Origin: Flavobacterium chryseum
Lineage (GTDB): Bacteria > Bacteroidota > Bacteroidia > Flavobacteriales > Flavobacteriaceae
Assembly: GCF_004362015.1 (NCBI RefSeq)
Contig: NZ_SNWW01000008.1
Location: 62,001 to 126,000 of the forward strand
Direction: 5' to 3'
DNA length: 64,000 bases
Shown: positions 16,214 through 24,565 of the stretch, piece by piece
Position numbering within the stretch: the stretch's first letter is position 1
How the letters are laid out: every line of letters begins with the position of its first letter
Notes under the pieces: model-generated
What the model saw: the letters and a program-made list of their open reading frames with translations, nothing else
Told to the model about the DNA's origin: nothing
Database searches by the model: none
Position numbers and translations under genes: made by a program

Positions 16214-16975
16214 ATGAACAGAATAACTCAAAAATTACAAGAAGATAAAAAGATACTTTCTATTTATTTTTCGGCCGGATATCCTAACTTAAATGATACA
16301 GTTCAAATCATTCAGGATTTAGAAAAAAATGGTGTTGATTTAATCGAAATTGGTTTACCTTTTAGTGATCCTTTGGCTGATGGCCCAACAATTCAGGCGA
16401 GTTCTACAAAAGCGCTTAATAACGGAATGACAACTCAAATTTTATTTGATCAGCTGAAAAACATCCGCGAAAGCGTAAATATTCCGTTGATTATTATGGG
16501 ATATTTTAACCCTATGTTGCAATATGGTGTGGAAGCTTTTTGTGCAAAATGTGCTGAAATTGGTATCGATGGTTTAATTATTCCTGATTTACCAGTTGAT
16601 GTGTATGCCGATGAATACAAAGCTATTTTCGAAAAATACGGTTTAATTAATGTGTTTTTAATTACACCTCAAACTTCAGACGAACGTATTCGTTTTATTG
16701 ACAGCGTTTCAAACGGATTTATTTATATGGTAAGTTCTGCAAGTGTTACGGGTTCTCAATCAGGATTTGGAAATGTTCAAGAAGATTATTTCGAGAGAAT
16801 ATCCAACATGAATTTAAAAAATCCTCAAATTATAGGTTTTGGTATTTCAAATAAAGAAACATTCAATCAGGCAACAAAATTTGCAAAAGGTGCTATTATT
16901 GGAAGTGCTTTTATTAAACATTTGAGTGAAAGTGGTTCTGGGAAAATTAGGGCATTTGTTGGGGAAATTAGATAA
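16214..16975 (+). CDS. trpA: Tryptophan synthase alpha chain
   Basis: This 253-residue TIM barrel cleaves indole-3-glycerol phosphate and channels indole to TrpB. IEIGLPFSDPLADGPTIQ (residues 46-63) contains the catalytic Glu and Asp. MGYFNPMLQYG follows, then LIIPDLPVD, and YMVSSASVTGSQ with GFGISNKE forms the phosphate site. It is the last gene of the pathway and is followed by two hairpins, the second a terminator. Confidence 0.96.
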   Translation: MNRITQKLQEDKKILSIYFSAGYPNLNDTVQIIQDLEKNGVDLIEIGLPFSDPLADGPTIQASSTKALNNGMTTQILFDQLKNIRESVNIPLIIMGYFNPMLQYGVEAFCAKCAEIGIDGLIIPDLPVDVYADEYKAIFEKYGLINVFLITPQTSDERIRFIDSVSNGFIYMVSSASVTGSQSGFGNVQEDYFERISNMNLKNPQIIGFGISNKETFNQATKFAKGAIIGSAFIKHLSESGSGKIRAFVGEIR

Positions 16976-17029
16976 CTGTATGCAATAAAAATTTTGTTTG
17001 TCATTTCGAGAATGACAAAACAGACTGAT

Positions 17030-17062
17030 AAAGCTGAAATACTAAGTATTTCAGCTTTTTTT
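17030..17062 (+). terminator. Terminator of the trp operon
   Basis: AAAGCTGAAATAC and GTATTTCAGCTTT form a 13-bp stem with a TAA loop, ending in a run of T. A weaker hairpin TTGTCATT / AATGACAA (16998-17018) lies just before it. Confidence 0.93.
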
Positions 17063-17113
17063 ATGCTCGAAAATCACTAAACCGTTTTCTGTTAATTTTA
17101 TGTTAAACAAAAA

Positions 17114-17151
17114 TTAAACAAGCGTTTAATTTAAACACTTGTTTAATTTTG
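17114..17151 (+). promoter_or_regulatory. TetR operator overlapping the efflux operon promoter
   Basis: TTAAACAAGCGTTTAA (17114-17129) and TTAAACACTTGTTTAA (17131-17146) are inverted copies with 15 of 16 matches around a central T. The right arm runs into the -7 element TAATTTTG (17144-17151). Expected transcription start is about 17158, 15 bases before the TetR ATG. Each arm is itself nearly symmetric, which would allow two dimers to bind. Confidence 0.75.
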
Positions 17152-17172
17152 TACTCGAATAGAAACAATACC

Positions 17173-17802
17173 ATGTCAAACATCGAATTAAACGATAAAA
17201 AAATTCAGATTCTGGAAGTAGCGCAAAGGTTATTTTCTGAGAAAGGATTTGAAGGTACATCGATACGAGATATCTCTAAAGAGGCAAAAATTAATATTGC
17301 CATGGTTTCGTATTATTTTGGTTCAAAAGAGATGCTACTTGAAGCTTTAATTCTCTACAAAACTTCTGATTTAAAATTACAACTCGAAAATTTACTACAG
17401 GAAAATCTCGAACCTATTGAAAAAGTCAATAAATTAATCGAAATTTACATTAATAAAATTAGCTGTAACAAGGGGATTTTCAGGGTTTTACATTTCGAAC
17501 TAAACTCAAAGAAGAGAGAAAAAAGCATGATTGCATTTACAGAGTTAAAAAAAGGAAACTTAAGATCTGTGGAAAGCATTATTACCCAAGGCCAATCTCA
17601 AGGTGTCTTTAGAAAAGATATTATAATTCCGCTTCTTACGCCTACTATCATCGGAACTTATTTTCACTTTCATATGAATAAACCTTTTTTTGAGGAATTA
17701 TTAAATTTAAATACGGAGGAAATGTATAACAATTACATTAAAACCAGTCTTACAAAGCACATTCAACAAACTATAAAAGCTCTACTTGTTTATGAAAATT
17801 AA
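17173..17802 (+). CDS. TetR/AcrR family transcriptional regulator
   Basis: This 209-residue repressor has an N-terminal helix-turn-helix: ILEVAQRLFSEKGFEGTSIRDISKEA, then MVSYYFGSKEMLLEAL around residues 45-60. The rest is a helical ligand-binding domain. An in-frame TTG at 17149 would place the start inside the promoter, so ATG 17173 is chosen. It is the first gene of a TolC-HlyD-EmrB drug-efflux operon and overlaps the next ORF. It very likely represses its own operon through the palindrome upstream, and releases it on binding a pump substrate. Confidence 0.92.
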   Translation: MSNIELNDKKIQILEVAQRLFSEKGFEGTSIRDISKEAKINIAMVSYYFGSKEMLLEALILYKTSDLKLQLENLLQENLEPIEKVNKLIEIYINKISCNKGIFRVLHFELNSKKREKSMIAFTELKKGNLRSVESIITQGQSQGVFRKDIIIPLLTPTIIGTYFHFHMNKPFFEELLNLNTEEMYNNYIKTSLTKHIQQTIKALLVYEN

Positions 17803-19111
17803 TCAATTAATGCTCTTTGGGATTTTCTTTATCGGAATTTCATCAATAGAAGCGCAAGAAAAAACAAGTTTAACCTTAGACGAAGCCGTAAAAATGGCTT
17901 GGGAAAAAAGTAACGAAGTTACGCTTGCCAATACTAAGGTAAACACAAAAAAATACGAATTATCAACGGTTAAAAACAATCAATACCCGGATCTTAAAAT
18001 TTCCGGTCAATACCAAAGATTGACAAAAGCTTCGATTGATATGCCAAATCAGGGAGAAAGTGCTTCTTTAGCATCTCCTGATCGTGCGATGATAGGAATG
18101 GCTAATTTAAGCCTGCCTCTTTTTTCAGGATTTAAAATTCACAATAGCATTGAGGCATACGATAATTTATATGAAGCGGAAAGTGCTAATGCTGCCAAAA
18201 CAAAAGAAGATGTTGCATTAAGAGTAATCACTTATTATACTGCTTTGTACAAAGCTCAAAAAACTTTGGATGTTTTAAATGAAAATCAAAAAAGCGCTAA
18301 ACAACGTGTTACTGATTTTACAGAGTTAGAGAAAAACGGAATTATTCCGAGAAATGATTTATTAAAATCACAGTTATTGGTTTCAAAAACACAATTATCT
18401 ATTGATGAAGCTACTAACAATCTTAATACTATCAATTTTTATTTAACTACTTTATTAAAGTTAGATCCAAATACTAAATTGCAGGTTAATGAAGATGATT
18501 TCTTCAGTCTAAAAACGAATAATGCACCAACATCTGATGCACTAGCATTGCAAAACAGAAAAGATTTGGAAGCACTTCGTTTTCAACAAAAGGCTTCAGA
18601 AGCGAATATTAAAGTAGCAAAAGCTGCTTATTATCCTTCTATTGCATTGCTTGGAGGTTATACGGCATTAGATCTTAAAGATATTATTACTGTAAAATAT
18701 GCAATGAACTTTGGTTTAGGTTTAACGTATGATTTATCCGGAATTTACAAAAACAGCGCTCACGTAAAAGAAGCAGAAAGCAGAGCTTTAGAAGTTAAAA
18801 ATACCGAAGCTATTGTTACGGATCGTATTAAAAATGAAGTTCAGCAATCTATTGAAGATTATGATTTGGCAATAAATCAAAGTTTGGTTTATGATGAAGC
18901 GCTTCAACAAGCATCTGAAAACTACAGACTTGTAAAAGATAAATTCGACAACGGTTTAGCTGACACCAATGATTTAGTTGAAGCTGATGTTGAAAATTTA
19001 AGTGCCAAAATTAATACAGCAGTATCTAAAGCAAACATTATTCAAAAATATTACGAATTATTATCCGTATCAGGACAATTATCACAATCATTCAATCTTT
19101 CTAAAATATAA
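17792..19111 (+). CDS. TolC family outer membrane efflux protein
   Basis: The 439-residue protein has a signal peptide (LMLFGIFFIGISSIEAQ) and two OEP repeats rich in long alpha-helix, with LTLDEAVKMAWEKSNEV at the start of the first. It forms the outer membrane channel and periplasmic tunnel of a tripartite pump. Its ATG at 17792 lies inside the end of the tetR gene (11-base overlap), which suggests translational coupling. An in-frame TTG 6 bases earlier is a less likely start. Confidence 0.93.
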   Translation: MKINQLMLFGIFFIGISSIEAQEKTSLTLDEAVKMAWEKSNEVTLANTKVNTKKYELSTVKNNQYPDLKISGQYQRLTKASIDMPNQGESASLASPDRAMIGMANLSLPLFSGFKIHNSIEAYDNLYEAESANAAKTKEDVALRVITYYTALYKAQKTLDVLNENQKSAKQRVTDFTELEKNGIIPRNDLLKSQLLVSKTQLSIDEATNNLNTINFYLTTLLKLDPNTKLQVNEDDFFSLKTNNAPTSDALALQNRKDLEALRFQQKASEANIKVAKAAYYPSIALLGGYTALDLKDIITVKYAMNFGLGLTYDLSGIYKNSAHVKEAESRALEVKNTEAIVTDRIKNEVQQSIEDYDLAINQSLVYDEALQQASENYRLVKDKFDNGLADTNDLVEADVENLSAKINTAVSKANIIQKYYELLSVSGQLSQSFNLSKI

Positions 19112-19123
19112 TCGATAGCTCTC

Positions 19124-20203
19124 ATGGAAAAGAAAAAAACAAATACTAAATTCATTATTATAATAACCGTATTGATTTTAGTGGGCGGAACTTACGGAAT
19201 AACAAAATACATGCACTCATTAGCTCACGAAGAAACTGATGATGCTCAGATCGAGAAAAAAATGAACCCAATTATTCCGAGAGTTTCAGGATATATTAGC
19301 AAGGTTTATGTAAAAGATAATGATTTTGTAAAAAAAGGAGATACTTTATTTACTATCGATAAAAGAGATTATCAATTGAAAATTGACGAAGCAAATGCTG
19401 CTTTGTTAGGTGCTGAAGGTCAATACGAAGCTGCAAAAGCTGATATTGGAAGCGCGTATGCAAGTATTTCTGTTTCTGATGCTCAATTGAGATCTGCCGG
19501 TGGTTCTATCGAAAGTGCTAAAATCAGATTAAGACAAGTTACAAACGATTTTAATCGTTACAATAATTTGTACAAAACGCATACCATTACAAAACAACAA
19601 TTTGAACAAGCTCAGACTGCAAAAGACGAAGCCGAAAATCAAGTACGTGTTTTAGAACAACAACAAAGAGCAAGTTCTTACCAAAAATCGGTAATTCAAT
19701 CGAAATCTAAAGTTTCTGATAAGCAAACAGAAGTTGCTTCAGCTAACATCAAAAAAGCAAAAACAATGCTTGATGTTGCTCATTTAAATCTTAGCTACAC
19801 TGTTGTAACTGCAGCAATTGATGGTCAGGTTTCTAAAGTAGATATTCAGCCAGGACAATTGGTTCAGCCAGGTCAATCTTTGTTTTACATTATCAATAAT
19901 ACAGAAGCTTGGGTTGTTGCCAATTTTAAAGAAACACAATTGAACAAAATGGTTGTGGGACAAAAAGTAAGTTTAAAAGTTGATGCATATCCAAATTATG
20001 AATTTAAAGGTACTTTAACATCATTTTCTCCTGCTACAGGATCTCGTTTTTCATTATTACCTCCAGATAATGCTACAGGTAACTTCGTAAAAACAATTCA
20101 AAGATTACCGGTAAAAATTAGTTTAGATGCATCTAATGATGCTGAAAAAGTAAAATTATTGAGACCAGGAATGAATGTTGACGTAGACGTACATTTAAAA
20201 TAA
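19124..20203 (+). CDS. HlyD/EmrA family membrane fusion protein
   Basis: The 359-residue adaptor has one N-terminal transmembrane helix (FIIIITVLILVGGTYGI). A biotinyl-lipoyl-like half motif (ARVSGYI-type, here IPRVSGYISKVYVKDNDFVKKGD) is followed by a coiled-coil hairpin around residues 85-215 and a second lipoyl half (DGQVSKVDIQPGQLVQPGQ). A beta-barrel domain ends the chain. It links the inner-membrane pump EmrB to TolC in the periplasm. It lies 12 bases after the TolC gene and 4 before the pump gene. Confidence 0.94.
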   Translation: MEKKKTNTKFIIIITVLILVGGTYGITKYMHSLAHEETDDAQIEKKMNPIIPRVSGYISKVYVKDNDFVKKGDTLFTIDKRDYQLKIDEANAALLGAEGQYEAAKADIGSAYASISVSDAQLRSAGGSIESAKIRLRQVTNDFNRYNNLYKTHTITKQQFEQAQTAKDEAENQVRVLEQQQRASSYQKSVIQSKSKVSDKQTEVASANIKKAKTMLDVAHLNLSYTVVTAAIDGQVSKVDIQPGQLVQPGQSLFYIINNTEAWVVANFKETQLNKMVVGQKVSLKVDAYPNYEFKGTLTSFSPATGSRFSLLPPDNATGNFVKTIQRLPVKISLDASNDAEKVKLLRPGMNVDVDVHLK

Positions 20204-20207
20204 AATA

Positions 20208-21794
20208 ATGACAGCAGTACAAGGAGAAGACGATTTAGTAGAATACGGTTACAGACGTGTCATCATTACGATTACAGCAGTACTTTGTGCCTTGCTGGAA
20301 ATTGTAGATACCACAATTGTAAACGTAGCGCTAACAGACATGCGAGGTAGCCTTGGTGCTACTTTGACTGATGTAGCTTGGGTAATTACAGCATACGCTA
20401 TTGCGAATGTTATTGTAATTCCGATGACAAGTTGGCTTTCGCAACAATTTGGAAGACGTAATTATTTTGTGGCTTCTATCATAATATTTACCGTCTGTTC
20501 TTTTTTATGCGGAAACGCCAGTAATATTTGGGAACTGGTAGCTTTTAGGTTCGTACAAGGTATGGGCGGAGGAGCATTATTAGTAACTGCCCAAACGATT
20601 ATTACCGAAAGTTATCCCGTTGCAAAACGTGGTATGGCGCAAGCTATTTACGGAATGGGAGTAATTGTTGGCCCTACTCTTGGTCCGCCTTTGGGAGGAT
20701 ATTTAGTAGATCATTACTCTTGGCCTTATATTTTTTATATCAATATTCCGTTAGGAATTATAGCAACAATTTTGGCTATTAGTTTCGTAAGAAGCCCGAA
20801 ATACGGAGAAAAATTAAAAGCAAATCAGGTTGACTGGTGGGGAATTGTATTGTTAACCGCTTTTATTGGATCGCTGCAATTTGTTTTGGAACACGGACAA
20901 CAAGATGACTGGTTTAATGATTCGCTTATTGTAACATTAAGTGTTGTTACCGTTCTTGGATTGGTTTTATTTATTTGGAGGGAGCTCACATACAAACATC
21001 CAATTGTAAATTTAAGTGTTTTAAAAGATGGGAATTTAAGAATAGGAACCGTAATGTGTTTTATTCTTGGTTTCGGTTTATACGGATCAACCTTAATTAT
21101 TCCAATTTACACGCAATCTATTTTAGGATGGACGGCGACTGATGCAGGATTATTGTTGATTCCGGGTTCGATTACCACGGCGATCATGATGCCATTTGTT
21201 GGAAATATGATTCAGAAAGGTGTGCCTCAGGGCTATATGGTTGGAGTTGGATTTTTAGTTTTCTTCTTCTTTACCTTCATGATGCAGACGCGCATGACAC
21301 CTGATACTGGTGTAGAACATATGTACTGGCCTTTAATTTTAAGAGGAATTGGTTTAGGATTACTTTTTGTACCTATTACAACACTTTCACTTTCAACATT
21401 AAAAGGAAAAAATATTGGTGAAGGAGCTGCTTTTACCGGAATGATGCGTCAATTAGGAGGATCATTTGGTATCGCGATTATAACAACTTTTATTACCCGT
21501 TTTAGCCAGGAACACAGAGTAAATTTATTGACGAATTTAGATCCTGCAAAATACGATGTTCAGCAACGTATTGCCGGAATGCAACAAGCATTTATGTCAA
21601 AAGGATATAGTGCCGATGTTGCCCTTAAAAAAACCTATCAGGCTTTAGAATATTCAGTAATGAAACAAAGTACTGTAATGTCATACATAGATATTTTCAT
21701 GTATTTAGGAATCATGTTCTTATGCTGTATACCAATTATCCTTTTTATTAAAAAAGGGAAAAACAAGATTAATCCTGCTGATGCAATGCATTAA
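20208..21794 (+). CDS. DHA2 family MFS drug transporter (EmrB/QacA type)
   Basis: The 528-residue protein has about 14 hydrophobic segments, as expected for DHA2. LLEIVDTTIVNVALTDMRG (motif D1 region) lies around residues 26-44. WLSQQFGRRNYF is motif A, and GVIVGPTLGPPLGGYLVD around 147-164 is motif C of drug/H+ antiporters. It exports hydrophobic compounds using the proton gradient, through the EmrA and TolC partners encoded upstream. It is the last gene of the operon and is followed by a terminator. Confidence 0.95.
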   Translation: MTAVQGEDDLVEYGYRRVIITITAVLCALLEIVDTTIVNVALTDMRGSLGATLTDVAWVITAYAIANVIVIPMTSWLSQQFGRRNYFVASIIIFTVCSFLCGNASNIWELVAFRFVQGMGGGALLVTAQTIITESYPVAKRGMAQAIYGMGVIVGPTLGPPLGGYLVDHYSWPYIFYINIPLGIIATILAISFVRSPKYGEKLKANQVDWWGIVLLTAFIGSLQFVLEHGQQDDWFNDSLIVTLSVVTVLGLVLFIWRELTYKHPIVNLSVLKDGNLRIGTVMCFILGFGLYGSTLIIPIYTQSILGWTATDAGLLLIPGSITTAIMMPFVGNMIQKGVPQGYMVGVGFLVFFFFTFMMQTRMTPDTGVEHMYWPLILRGIGLGLLFVPITTLSLSTLKGKNIGEGAAFTGMMRQLGGSFGIAIITTFITRFSQEHRVNLLTNLDPAKYDVQQRIAGMQQAFMSKGYSADVALKKTYQALEYSVMKQSTVMSYIDIFMYLGIMFLCCIPIILFIKKGKNKINPADAMH

Positions 21795-21824
21795 TAATAA
21801 TTATAATAATTGATTTATAATACG

Positions 21825-21860
21825 AAAAAGCCGAGTTATTAATTTAACCCGGCTTTTTTT
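21825..21860 (+). terminator. Terminator of the efflux operon
   Basis: AAAAGCCGAGTTA pairs with TAACCCGGCTTTT (one A-C mismatch), loop TTAATT, followed by T residues. Confidence 0.9.
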
Positions 21861-21875
21861 ATTTTATTTTTAAAA

Positions 21876-22026
21876 TTGAAGGGATTAAAATCCCTACCTA
21901 CAATATGGCTCGAGTCTCCGACTCTTTTCAAAACCAAAATATAAAACCTTTGAATCTTTGCCACTTTGAGCCTTTGTACCTAAAAAACCTTAGAATCTCA
22001 GTACCTCAGCAACTTAGAACCTCTAA
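21876..22026. repeat. Composite intergenic repeat between emrB and yaaA
   Basis: The left part (GGGATTAAAATCCCTACCTACAATATGGCTCGAG) resembles the inner part of the inverted repeat at 25671-25804. The right part is tandem words (AACCTTTGAATCTTTG, CCTTAGAATCTCAG, CAGCAACTTAGAACCTC). No gene is visible here. Confidence 0.55.
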
Positions 22027-22032
22027 AAAAAC

Positions 22033-22791
22033 CTATCTTGTAAAAACCAAATGATTTCCCTTAGAAAGATTTGCATCAAAATGATATCCATCATAATTGA
22101 AACCTTTCAAATCATCAATAGTTTTTGCATTGGTATCGATTATATAACGTACCATCATACCTCTCGCCTTTTTCGCGAAGAAACTGATCATTTTTAATTT
22201 TCCATCTTTATAATCTTTAAAGTCCGGAGTAATAATTGGAACTTTTAAGGCTTTTACATCTACTGCAGAAAAATATTCATTACTCGCTAAATTCAGGAAT
22301 AATTCTCCTTTTTTTAATTCTTTATTTAAAGCTTTAGTAACTGTTGGTTTCCAGAATTCATGCAGATTTTTATATTCTCCAACAGGCAATTTAGTTCCCA
22401 TTTCTAAGCGATATGCCTGCATTAAATCTAGTGGTTTTAATACGCCGTAAAGTCCCGATAAAATTCGGAGTTTACTTTGCAAGGCGTCTAATTTTTCTAA
22501 CGGAATGGTATAGGCATCTAAACCAGTATACACATCACCATCAAAAGTATAAATAGCCGGGCGCGCATTTTCCGGAGAAAAAGGTGTTTTCCATTTTTGA
22601 TTACGTTCCCAGTTTAAATCAGATAATTTATCTGAAATCGACATTAATTCTGATAATTCAGAAGGCTTTTTTGGTTTTAAAACTTTGTGAACCTGACGCG
22701 CTTCTTTTAAAAATGAAGGTTCAGTATATTGAGTAGTTGGTAATTCTTTATCGAAATTCAATGACTTCGCCGGTGATATAACAATTTTCAT
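22033..22791 (-). CDS. yaaA: YaaA family peroxide stress protein
   Basis: This 252-residue protein (DUF328) starts with MKIVISPAKSLNF, the family signature, and holds YTFDGDVYTGLDA around residues 79-91, RILSGLYGVLKPLDLMQAYRLEMG around 108-131 and the C-terminal FFAKKARGMMVRY. E. coli YaaA limits free iron and oxidative DNA damage during peroxide stress. The gene stands alone on the minus strand with its own -7 element upstream. The exact biochemical role is not settled even for the family. Confidence 0.93.
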   Translation of the reverse strand: MKIVISPAKSLNFDKELPTTQYTEPSFLKEARQVHKVLKPKKPSELSELMSISDKLSDLNWERNQKWKTPFSPENARPAIYTFDGDVYTGLDAYTIPLEKLDALQSKLRILSGLYGVLKPLDLMQAYRLEMGTKLPVGEYKNLHEFWKPTVTKALNKELKKGELFLNLASNEYFSAVDVKALKVPIITPDFKDYKDGKLKMISFFAKKARGMMVRYIIDTNAKTIDDLKGFNYDGYHFDANLSKGNHLVFTR

Positions 22792-22811
22792 TTGTGCTTT
22801 TTTCTATGATT

Positions 22812-22819
22812 CAAAAATA
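22812..22819 (-). promoter_or_regulatory. -7 element of yaaA promoter
   Basis: On the minus strand the sequence reads TATTTTTG, a TAnnTTTG match, about 21 bases before the yaaA start codon. Confidence 0.5.
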
Positions 22820-22884
22820 CAAATTGAATTCTTAAAAATATATTATTACAATTGATTTGTTTGATAGAGATATAAATGATTTTT

Positions 22885-22967
22885 TTGCCACGAATTCCAC
22901 TAATTTTCACGAATTGAATTGTAGGCAGTTGAGAAAAATTAGTGAAAATTAGTGGAATTTGTGGCAA
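22885..22967. repeat. Inverted repeat, 26-base arms
   Basis: TTGCCACGAATTCCACTAATTTTCAC-type arm (22885-22910) pairs with 22942-22967 with one mismatch across 26 positions, separated by about 31 bases. It lies in the 328-base gap between the divergently oriented yaaA and the CCA-adding enzyme gene. The rest of that gap holds only the two promoter elements. It is related to the longer perfect element at 46721. Confidence 0.8.
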
Positions 22968-23057
22968 CCTTTTTCTCTTTTAATAAAACTAACAACTAAA
23001 ACTATGAATTTGTTTAAAAAAGTGTGTTCGAGATTATAAAAGGCATTTTCTATGTTG

Positions 23058-23065
23058 TAAATTTG
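23058..23065 (+). promoter_or_regulatory. -7 element for the CCA transferase gene
   Basis: TAAATTTG matches TAnnTTTG, 54 bases before the GTG start. Confidence 0.45.
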
Positions 23066-23119
23066 CACACGTTTCATTTTCTCCAAAAATAGAAATACAT
23101 TATAAAAATTAGTGAATTC

Positions 23120-24547
23120 GTGGCTATACAAACAAACTATAAAACAGCTTTACAACATAAAATCTTCGGAATTATTTCGAAAGCTTCTCAGGAATTAAAC
23201 GTCGACAGTTATGTTATTGGCGGTTTTGTTCGGGATTTGCTTTTAAACCGAGGTTCTAAAAAAGACATTGATGTTGTTGCTGTTGGCAGCGGTATTGAAT
23301 TAGCGCTTAAAGTTTCTGAATTACTTCCAAAAAAACCAAAAGTTCAGGTTTTTAAAACGTACGGTACCGCAATGCTTCATTTTGATGGCACTGATATTGA
23401 ATTTGTAGGTGCCCGAAAAGAATCTTATAATTTTGAAAGCAGAAATCCAATTGTTGAAAACGGAACGCTGGAAGATGATCAGAATCGTCGTGATTTTACC
23501 ATCAATGCTTTGGCTTTATCTTTAAACGAAAAAACATTTGGAGATCTTTCTGATCCTTTCAACGGATTGGCTGATTTAGAAAATAAAACAATCAAAACAC
23601 CTTTAGATCCAAGTATTACTTATTCTGACGATCCTTTGCGAATGCTTCGTGCGATTCGTTTTGCCAATCAGTTAGGTTTTGAAATTGAGAAAAACTCTCT
23701 TGACGCGATTACTAAAAATGTAGAGAGAATCAATATCATTTCTGGAGAACGAATTGTTGATGAATTAAATAAGATTCTATCCACAGATAAACCTTCTATC
23801 GGATTTTTACTTTTATATCAAACCGGACTTTTAGATATTATTTTACCTGAATTAACGGCTTTGAATCAGGTGGAAGAAATTGAAGGTCACACACATAAAA
23901 ATAACTTTTACCACACTTTAGAAGTTGTAGATAATATTTGCCCAAACACAGATGATGTTTGGTTGCGTTGGTCGGCCTTATTGCATGATATTGGAAAAGC
24001 GCCAACAAAACGTTTCAATAAAAAACAAGGCTGGACTTTTCACGGACATGAATTTTTGGGCGGAAAAATGGCTAAGAAAATATTCGAACGCCTGCACATG
24101 CCTTTGAATCACAAAATGAAATTTGTGCAAAAAATGGTTATTATGAGTTCTCGCCCAATTGTTTTGGCTCAGGATATTGTAACCGACAGTGCAGTTCGCC
24201 GTTTGGTTTTTGATGCCGGAGAAGATGTTGAGGATTTAATGACGTTGTGCGAAGCTGATATTACAACCAAAAACCCTTCGAAATTTAAAAAGTACCATAA
24301 AAACTTCGAAATTGTCCGCAAGAAAATTGTAGAAGTGGAAGAACGCGATCATGTTCGTAATTTTCAACCGCCAATTTCGGGAGAAGAAATTATGGAAATG
24401 TTTGATTTAAAACCTTCACGCGAAATTGGGGTTTTGAAAGAAGCTGTAAAAGAAGCCATTTTAGAAGGCGATATTCCGAATGAGTATCAGGCTGCTTACG
24501 ATTTTATAATCAAAAGAGCAGAAAAATTAGGCTTAAAAAAAGTATAA
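23120..24547 (+). CDS. tRNA nucleotidyltransferase (CCA-adding enzyme) with HD domain
   Basis: The 475-residue enzyme adds or repairs the 3' CCA of tRNAs. This matters here because the tRNA genes at 57970-58270 do not encode CCA. YVIGGFVRDLLLNR and KDIDVVAVG (around residues 30-58) form the class II polymerase beta core with the two metal-binding Asp. RRDFTINALAL lies around 128. An HD domain (LLHDIGKAPTKR, around 287-298) follows. Translation starts at GTG; the next ATG would delete the active site. It precedes the heme A synthase gene by 18 bases. Confidence 0.93.
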   Translation: MAIQTNYKTALQHKIFGIISKASQELNVDSYVIGGFVRDLLLNRGSKKDIDVVAVGSGIELALKVSELLPKKPKVQVFKTYGTAMLHFDGTDIEFVGARKESYNFESRNPIVENGTLEDDQNRRDFTINALALSLNEKTFGDLSDPFNGLADLENKTIKTPLDPSITYSDDPLRMLRAIRFANQLGFEIEKNSLDAITKNVERINIISGERIVDELNKILSTDKPSIGFLLLYQTGLLDIILPELTALNQVEEIEGHTHKNNFYHTLEVVDNICPNTDDVWLRWSALLHDIGKAPTKRFNKKQGWTFHGHEFLGGKMAKKIFERLHMPLNHKMKFVQKMVIMSSRPIVLAQDIVTDSAVRRLVFDAGEDVEDLMTLCEADITTKNPSKFKKYHKNFEIVRKKIVEVEERDHVRNFQPPISGEEIMEMFDLKPSREIGVLKEAVKEAILEGDIPNEYQAAYDFIIKRAEKLGLKKV

Positions 24548-24565
24548 GAAATAAGTATTTATAAA

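Noticed and set aside
22949..23131. 60-residue minus-strand ORF between yaaA and the CCA enzyme gene
   Set aside because: It overlaps the inverted repeat and the CCA gene promoter and has no family features.
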